Shown here one piece after another: positions 6,956 through 10,890 of a DNA stretch of 10,890 nt. The DNA comes from Desulfobacteraceae bacterium. GTDB lineage: Bacteria > Desulfobacterota > Desulfobacteria > Desulfobacterales > UBA11574. Below the pieces are notes generated by a model that saw nothing but the letters and a program-made list of their open reading frames with translations, did not search any database and was not told where the DNA came from. A program made the translations under genes and the position numbers. Numbering within the stretch: the stretch's first letter is position 1; each line of letters begins with the position of its first letter. The stretch lies in assembly GCA_029857875.1 (NCBI GenBank), contig JAOUGB010000039.1, positions 1-10,890 of the forward strand. Direction: 5' to 3'.

Positions 6956-9044
6956 GGACGGCGTTTTTCTCTTGAAAAAGAATTTCCAGCGGTACAATCG
7001 GCTCCAAATGGGGAAAAGGATCTTTCTTGTGAGGAATATGCAGCGCTTCAATGAATTCATCTTTAAAACCCTGCAGTGAGGCCAGATCAACATATTCGAC
7101 CATTCGGGCCACCCAGTCAGATTCTGATCTTTTTTCTCTGTTCAATAAGGTGATAAGGGCACCAGTACCGGCAGCATTGCCGATGGGAACAATCTTTTTG
7201 GGATCACAGTCGGGTATCATCCCCATGATCAGCGTCTTAACAGGATCAATGTGAAGTCCAAAACCACCGGCAATCTTGATCACATCCACTCGATCCGTTC
7301 CCAACTCACGCATTAGCAGTTTACAACCGGTATAAATAGCAGCCTTGGCAAGCTGAATCTGACGAATATCCTTTTGTGTTATCGTTATATCTCTGCCTAT
7401 CGCCGTCTCATTGGCCCAGGCAATTACAAATTCCTCCTGCCGGGTCTCAGGGTTGGCACAATAGCGGGGTGATTTCTGGTTCTTTTGCAAGGCCCCGCTT
7501 TTGTTGATAATCCCCGTCCGGTAAAGCTCAGCCAGCAGATCCATAATTCCGGATCCGCAGATACCGCGTACTTGAAGTTCTCCAGGCTTCACATAGTTGG
7601 ACCATGCGTCATGACCGACCACCTTATAAACCACTTCATGAGTGTCAGGATCGATGGCGATGCGCTCTATGGCGCCCGGTGCGGCCCGCATTCCGAAAGT
7701 GATCTCGGCGCCTTCAAAAGCCGGACCTGTGGCACATGAAGTGGACAGTAGACGTTTTCTGTTTCCCAGAACCAGTTCGCCGTTGGTGCCGATATCGATA
7801 ATCAGTTGAATCTGATCGCTTTTATAAGGCGCTTCAGCTGTTAAAACGGCAACATTATCGGCACCCACAAAGCCGGCTTCATTGGGTAGTATGTGGATGT
7901 ACGCCGAAGGGCATATGTTAAGGTTCAAATTTCGGGCCTTGATATTCAGGCTTTTTTGAACAACGGGAGGAAACGGAGTTCGGGCAACATGTCTGGGATC
8001 GAGTTTCAGAAATATGTGATGCATGATGGTATTCCCGACGATAGTGACATCCTCAATATCCTCAGGGGTCAGACATAAGAATTTTCCTTCTGTTTTTGCC
8101 CGCTGTTTTTGAACTTCATTGTAAATTAATTCTTCCTCTGTGCTGAGCCAACTGGTATTATCCGGCCAGGTCGAACGCAGCAGTGCTTCAATCATACTAT
8201 TAAGCGCCTCTATGATATCTGCGCTCATTTCCGCAAGCCCCTCTTTATTGTGGACATGATAGTTGATACGAGAAATCACATCCTCACCATACTTGACCTG
8301 GGGGTTCATGATATACTGCGTATCAAGAATTTTCATGGAGTTTAAATGCACTAGGGAAGCTACGACGGTGGTGGTTCCGATATCAACTGCAATGCCAAAA
8401 CAATCCAACACCTTTCCCGGCAGAATGCGAATAATTTCTTTATCCATCCAGACACTGACGGTAACATGCCAATTCTCTTCACGGAGCCGTATGGGAAGAT
8501 TCCTTAATACATCAATATCACAAGAATATAATACATCGATGTCACAGCCGAGCTCTTCCCGACCATACTGAATTTTTAAAGCACCTAAAAGTCGTTCCAG
8601 ATCTCCTTTAGAATCATTTACCGATGGGGGATCCATTATCAAATCGTACTTTTTAACAATGGGATCGTAAGGGATGGTGACCAGGTGGGGGCGTTTGGAT
8701 ACGATCTGTTTGGAAGCTCTGGATTCTTCCGGTACAAAAGCCAAAACATCACCTTTAATTGCTGCACAGCATGCCAGACGATATCCCTTTTTTTTATTTT
8801 TTTTGTCAATAAATCGATTTTCAGCTTTTTTCCAGCCGGAGATGTTATTACGTCCGGAGACAATGTTATACTTGGGATAGCTCCCATCGGCAATCAGAAC
8901 CCTGCACTTTCCGCAAGACCCTTTACCGCCGCAAAGAGATTCAATGTTCTCGCCGAGCTCCCTTGCAGCCTCCAGAACACTTTTGTTTTTGGATATCTTT
9001 CCTCTGTGGCCTGAAGGCTGAAAAATGATAGTGGCTGATTCCAT
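6942..9044 (-). CDS. RACE protein: reductive activator of corrinoid proteins (2Fe-2S, ASKHA ATPase; DUF4445/COG3894)
   Basis: RACE proteins use ATP and an electron from their 2Fe-2S cluster to return inactive Co(II) corrinoid proteins to methyl-accepting Co(I). This one has 700 residues. The N-terminal ferredoxin domain has Cys38, Cys44 and Cys47 (CGGKGSCGKC) with the fourth ligand in RLACC, Cys92 or Cys93. A linker domain follows, then the ASKHA ATPase-like half: FGIAVDIGTTTVV (Asp221, GTTT), VGNTIMHH (336-343), the second phosphate motif IIDIGTNGEL (Asp417), GPAFEGAEI and GICGSGIMDLL. The order and motifs fit the family well. Residues about 291-325, before VGNTIMHH, look like extra sequence compared with what I recall of the family, and the Cys47-Cys92 loop is long and lysine-rich. 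It lies 29 bases downstream of the methyltransferase in one operon, with a weak AAGAGAA ribosome site (9054-9060). No corrinoid protein substrate is encoded in the window. Confidence 0.93.
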   Translation of the reverse strand: MESATIIFQPSGHRGKISKNKSVLEAARELGENIESLCGGKGSCGKCRVLIADGSYPKYNIVSGRNNISGWKKAENRFIDKKNKKKGYRLACCAAIKGDVLAFVPEESRASKQIVSKRPHLVTIPYDPIVKKYDLIMDPPSVNDSKGDLERLLGALKIQYGREELGCDIDVLYSCDIDVLRNLPIRLREENWHVTVSVWMDKEIIRILPGKVLDCFGIAVDIGTTTVVASLVHLNSMKILDTQYIMNPQVKYGEDVISRINYHVHNKEGLAEMSADIIEALNSMIEALLRSTWPDNTSWLSTEEELIYNEVQKQRAKTEGKFLCLTPEDIEDVTIVGNTIMHHIFLKLDPRHVARTPFPPVVQKSLNIKARNLNLNICPSAYIHILPNEAGFVGADNVAVLTAEAPYKSDQIQLIIDIGTNGELVLGNRKRLLSTSCATGPAFEGAEITFGMRAAPGAIERIAIDPDTHEVVYKVVGHDAWSNYVKPGELQVRGICGSGIMDLLAELYRTGIINKSGALQKNQKSPRYCANPETRQEEFVIAWANETAIGRDITITQKDIRQIQLAKAAIYTGCKLLMRELGTDRVDVIKIAGGFGLHIDPVKTLIMGMIPDCDPKKIVPIGNAAGTGALITLLNREKRSESDWVARMVEYVDLASLQGFKDEFIEALHIPHKKDPFPHLEPIVPLEILFQEKNAVLKID

Positions 9045-9073
9045 CCGGTGTTATTCTCTTTTGTTAAAGATCC

Positions 9074-9949
9074 TCAAGTACTTTGACGGGTACGGAAACC
9101 TTTGATCCATTTCATGCCGTAAGAATCTCTTGCCATAACCAGATCTGCAGCCTGGAGGCTGATAACTTCCTGAGTCTTCATGGGATTGCATATCGGGCAG
9201 GACAACCCGGCCACAGCGGCCATTGCCATGAAAAATGAAGTGAGATTTTCTCTATCCGGCAATCCGAAGGAGATATTACTTGCACCCATGGTAATATTGA
9301 CGCCATATTTTTCTACGATCATGGCTATGGCATCCAGAGCGATCTTGCCCGCCTCCCATTTTGCACCCAACGTTAATACCAGGCAGTCGATGACAATATC
9401 CTCGGCAGGGATGCCAAGTTTTGCTGCCTCTTCCATGATTACATCGGTGCTTCTCAGCCTGTCTTCGGCGGTTTTCGGGATACCTGAATCACCGCTGCAC
9501 AGCCCAATAACGGCTGCGCCATACTCCTTAATAAGAGGGAGTACATTCCTTAAACTCTCGGCCTCAGCAGTAACCGAATTTACCAAAGGCTTGGCACCGT
9601 CTTTACAGTAGTAACTCAGTGCCGCTTCAAGAGCTTTCACGTTAGGAGTATCTATACAGATGGGAGGATCATCGGCCGCATCCCGAACTTCTTTGATCAT
9701 TTGAATCAAAAGCGAGGGTTCGTCGGCTCTGGGGAGACCGGAATTAATGTCAAGGATGGTCGCCCCGGCCTGTAACTGTGCTACGGCATCCTTTCGGACC
9801 ATGTCAAATTTTCCGGCCTTGAGCTCCGCCTGAAGGGCATTCCTGCCCGTAGGATTAATCCGTTCACCGATGATCACCATGCCCGTATCACGGCAGATAC
9901 TGACTTCATGTTTTGATGATTTTATAATTGTTGTGAGATTTTTGACCAT
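9074..9949 (-). CDS. Methyltetrahydrofolate:corrinoid methyltransferase (AcsE/MtgA-like)
   Basis: This cytoplasmic enzyme transfers a methyl group between N5-methyltetrahydrofolate and the cobalt of a corrinoid protein, in the Wood-Ljungdahl pathway or in methylamine, betaine and methoxy-compound demethylation. It has 291 residues, close to the AcsE/MtgA size. Pterin-binding TIM-barrel motifs are in order: IGERINPTGR (27-36), ILDINSG (65-71), PICIDT (96-101), KPLVNSVTAE (120-129) and GASNISFGLPDR (222-233), where Asn225 matches the Asn near pterin N5 in AcsE. The ATG at 9949 is preferred because AGGAAGGA (9960-9967) precedes it; the longer frame begins at a TTG at 9976 that reads through this ribosome site. 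It is first in an operon with RACE behind a recognisable promoter. AcsE and MtgA subfamilies cannot be separated by eye; the lack of acs/cdh genes nearby leaves both open. Confidence 0.93.
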   Translation of the reverse strand: MVKNLTTIIKSSKHEVSICRDTGMVIIGERINPTGRNALQAELKAGKFDMVRKDAVAQLQAGATILDINSGLPRADEPSLLIQMIKEVRDAADDPPICIDTPNVKALEAALSYYCKDGAKPLVNSVTAEAESLRNVLPLIKEYGAAVIGLCSGDSGIPKTAEDRLRSTDVIMEEAAKLGIPAEDIVIDCLVLTLGAKWEAGKIALDAIAMIVEKYGVNITMGASNISFGLPDRENLTSFFMAMAAVAGLSCPICNPMKTQEVISLQAADLVMARDSYGMKWIKGFRTRQST

Positions 9950-9959
9950 AATTTTCTTT

Positions 9960-9967
9960 TCCTTCCT
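9960..9967 (-). promoter_or_regulatory. Ribosome binding site deciding the methyltransferase start
   Basis: On the minus strand AGGAAGGA lies ten bases before the ATG at 9949. The upstream alternative TTG at 9976 would place this purine-rich site inside the coding region, which argues for the ATG. Confidence 0.65.
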
Positions 9968-9998
9968 TTGGATCAATTTTTATTTTCGCCGTTCATAT

Positions 9999-10026
9999 AG
10001 TATATTACACTCGATAAATTTTACAA
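9999..10026 (-). promoter_or_regulatory. Sigma70-like promoter of the methyltransferase-RACE operon
   Basis: Read on the minus strand, TTGTAA (10026-10021, four of six) is followed by a 16-base spacer and TATACT (10004-9999, five of six). The start of transcription would fall near 9992, giving a leader of about 43 bases before the ATG at 9949. It lies between the terminator-like structure and the operon, in an AT-rich stretch, as expected for an independent transcription unit. Confidence 0.6.
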
Positions 10027-10048
10027 TAGTTCATACAATTTGCGTGCC

Positions 10049-10110
10049 AAAAAAACCCCGTGATGAACCCTCCCACAAAAGGGAAATCGGTTCAAGCACG
10101 GGGATTTTTT
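10049..10110. terminator. Bidirectional rho-independent terminator with a long, interrupted stem
   Basis: The outer stem is CCCCGTG (10056-10062) with CACGGGG (10097-10103), continued inward by GAACC (10065-10069) with GGTTC (10089-10093) and by CCC (10072-10074) with GGG (10081-10083) around an ACAAAA loop. Seven A bases precede it (10049-10055) and six T bases follow (10105-10110), so either strand gives a hairpin followed by a U-run. On the minus strand it would end transcription of the rhodanese-like gene and insulate the methyltransferase-RACE promoter. The stem is more elaborate than a simple terminator, so a structured RNA remains possible. Confidence 0.75.
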
Positions 10111-10118
10111 GGATTAGA

Positions 10119-10151
10119 GTGCGATAGTTCCCTAAATTGTTACTATCGCAC
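10119..10151. repeat. Perfect 10-bp inverted repeat with 13-base loop
   Basis: GTGCGATAGT (10119-10128) and ACTATCGCAC (10142-10151) are exact complements around a 13-base spacer. No T-run follows on either side, so it is not a terminator by itself. It lies between the end of the rhodanese-like gene (10176) and the terminator-like structure. It may be a regulatory protein site, a 3'-end RNA hairpin that stabilises or processes the upstream transcript, or part of one larger structured RNA with 10049-10110. Confidence 0.6.
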
Positions 10152-10175
10152 GGATCATCATTGTAGCCTTTTTCC

Positions 10176-10774
10176 TTAGGGTTGTGGGGAAAACTTCAAT
10201 GTCTTGGGATATTTTCCCTTATTAAAATATGGATCGGGTTTCTGAAAGGTTCCCGGAATCAGCGTGAACTGGCCGTGACGGTTGATGACCGGGTAGCCTT
10301 CTTCCAGCCAACCCCTGAATACATCGGTGGGGTTGAAAATATCGCCGGTGTAGCCCATGATTCTCATGCGCCGGGCAACCAGCGCACCCCGGATACTTCC
10401 GTCCGCCGGAGCGCCGCTTTTACACTGCAAATAATAGGTTGCATTCTGATCCGGTGCCAACCCGGGAAGATACCAGAAATCAAGACCGGTGTCCAGACCG
10501 CCTTACCATTTTCATACATCTGTTTTGCGGTCAAATTTTTGCCTGTGTGTTTTTCCACAGAAAATCCTTCTTTGTTGAGAATGTATCCCATATCGGGACT
10601 GCCCATCTTGGCTTTTTCTTCGGCCGTCCGGGGCTTTTTTGCAAACGCCCTGATCTGCTCCGGTGTCCAATCCTTCGAAAAACGGGCTCCAAGGTCACCA
10701 GCAAGTGAAGTGCTTACAAAGGCTGCTACCATAAAAATGGCGATCAAAATTTCTCACAAGCTGAATTTGTTCAT
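10176..10774 (-). pseudogene. Frameshifted exported rhodanese-like (sulfurtransferase) gene
   Basis: Two minus-strand frames together make one gene. The first part (from about 10774 or 10747 to about 10500) has a hydrophobic signal segment ending VSTSLAGD, so the product was exported, then a region with KDWTPEQIRAFAKKP. The second frame, joined by a one-base shift somewhere in about 10470-10505, reads DFWYLPGLAPDQNATYYLQ, then CKSG with the candidate active-site Cys codon at 10424-10422, an SIRGALVARRMRIMGY helix, and FNPTDVFRGWLEEGYPVI, which fits the closing strand-helix-GxPV end of a rhodanese domain. In the first frame ATG 10774 is followed by TGA at 10756-10754; a TTG at 10747 would avoid that stop but leaves a signal segment without basic residues. 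The frameshift makes the gene non-functional unless it is a sequencing error. Rhodanese assignment is by eye from motifs and is moderate. Confidence 0.6.
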
Positions 10775-10798
10775 TTTTCAAATAAAAACACAGAAAAT

Positions 10799-10824
10799 TC
10801 TTTATGAGAAATCTTTATGAGAAA
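10799..10824. repeat. Exact 13-bp tandem duplication
   Basis: TCTTTATGAGAAA occurs twice in direct tandem (10799-10811 and 10812-10824). Thirteen bases is not a multiple of three, so a duplication here shifts any frame that crosses it. It lies about 25 bases upstream of the first possible start of the broken rhodanese-like gene and may be a recent slippage event or paired binding sites. Confidence 0.75.
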
Positions 10825-10889
10825 TTCGGGATAGCAATATCGCTTAAAATAATCGTCCAAACCAAAAGCGCCCAAGCCGGCACAACCGA
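10815..10889 (-). CDS. Possible 3' end of a membrane protein gene (fragment, frame uncertain)
   Basis: On the minus strand one frame enters from the right edge and reads about 24 residues, mainly a hydrophobic, membrane-like stretch (PAWALLVWTIILSDIAIPN), before a TAA at 10815-10817 inside the tandem duplication. This would be the C-terminus of a membrane protein upstream of the exported rhodanese-like gene. A second minus frame is also open from 10890 to a TGA that overlaps the ATG at 10774 as ATGA, and a plus-strand frame is open from an ATG at 10804 to the edge. With so few bases the choice cannot be settled; the hydrophobic frame is my preference. Confidence 0.3.
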   Translation of the reverse strand, partial: SVVPAWALLVWTIILSDIAIPNFS

Positions 10890-10890
10890 G

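Noticed and set aside
6956..6990. Possible terminator TTTTTC-tctt-GAAAAA after the unidentified gene
   Set aside because: The stem is only A:T pairs apart from one, lies inside the RACE coding sequence and has no T-run after it.
9950..9976. Nine-residue N-terminal extension of the methyltransferase from TTG 9976
   Set aside because: It reads through the purine-rich ribosome site AGGAAGGA that serves the ATG at 9949.
9950..10048. Cobalamin or other riboswitch in the methyltransferase leader
   Set aside because: The predicted leader is only about 43 bases and shows no B12-box or other conserved riboswitch pattern.
10754..10756. TGA in the rhodanese-like signal region as a selenocysteine codon
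   Set aside because: A selenocysteine inside a signal peptide has no plausible use and no SECIS-like hairpin follows; a nonsense change or a downstream TTG start is simpler.
10182..10820. Open plus-strand frame of 212 residues opposite the rhodanese-like gene
   Set aside because: Recognisable protein motifs and a signal segment lie on the minus strand; the plus frame has a composition typical of an antisense shadow.

Overview
The window looks like chromosomal DNA of an anaerobic bacterium, most likely a sulfate- or sulfur-metabolising member of Desulfobacterota or a similar acetogenic/syntrophic lineage. This rests on the gene set: a multi-cluster 4Fe-4S electron-transfer subunit, a methyltetrahydrofolate:corrinoid methyltransferase next to a reductive activator of corrinoid proteins (RACE), and the remnant of an exported rhodanese-like protein. 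Base composition is moderate and codon use looks similar throughout. The taxonomic guess is inference; there is no rRNA or other marker here.

Layout. Bases 2-361 (+) are the C-terminal part of a DmsB/NrfC/CooF-type ferredoxin subunit. A gap of 190 bases follows and holds a hairpin-forming repeat of a kind dispersed in many genomes. Next comes a CobW/COG0523-family GTPase (552-1541, +), whose stop lies one base from the stop of a convergent lipoprotein with a C-terminal transglutaminase-like domain (1543-3060, -). A 332-base divergent intergenic region separates that from a large membrane protein with a fused spermidine-synthase-like domain (3393-6368, +). A protein of 188 residues that I cannot identify follows closely (6389-6955, +) and overlaps by 14 bases the convergent end of the next operon. 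That operon, on the minus strand, is methyltransferase (9949-9074) then RACE (9044-6942), 29 bases apart, with a recognisable sigma70-like promoter at 9999-10026. Upstream of it lie a strong bidirectional terminator-like structure (10049-10110) and a separate 10-bp perfect inverted repeat (10119-10151). The right end holds a frameshifted exported rhodanese-like gene (10774-10176, -) and an ambiguous gene fragment.

How the genes work together. The methyltransferase and RACE form the clearest functional unit: the first moves a methyl group between tetrahydrofolate and a corrinoid protein, and the second uses an electron from its 2Fe-2S centre plus ATP to return oxidised Co(II) corrinoid to Co(I). 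No corrinoid protein or substrate-specific methyltransferase is present, so their partners must be elsewhere. The CobW-type GTPase may serve metallocentre or cofactor delivery for the enzyme served by the 4Fe-4S subunit, but that link is only positional. The membrane synthase-like protein and its unidentified downstream partner form a second likely unit of unknown purpose.

I saw no CRISPR array, tRNA, rRNA, transposase or phage gene. The most interesting items are the membrane-fused synthase-like protein, which lacks the usual catalytic aspartate motif and has a large unassigned C-terminal region; the orphan MeTr-RACE operon; the degraded rhodanese gene; and the two structured non-coding elements.
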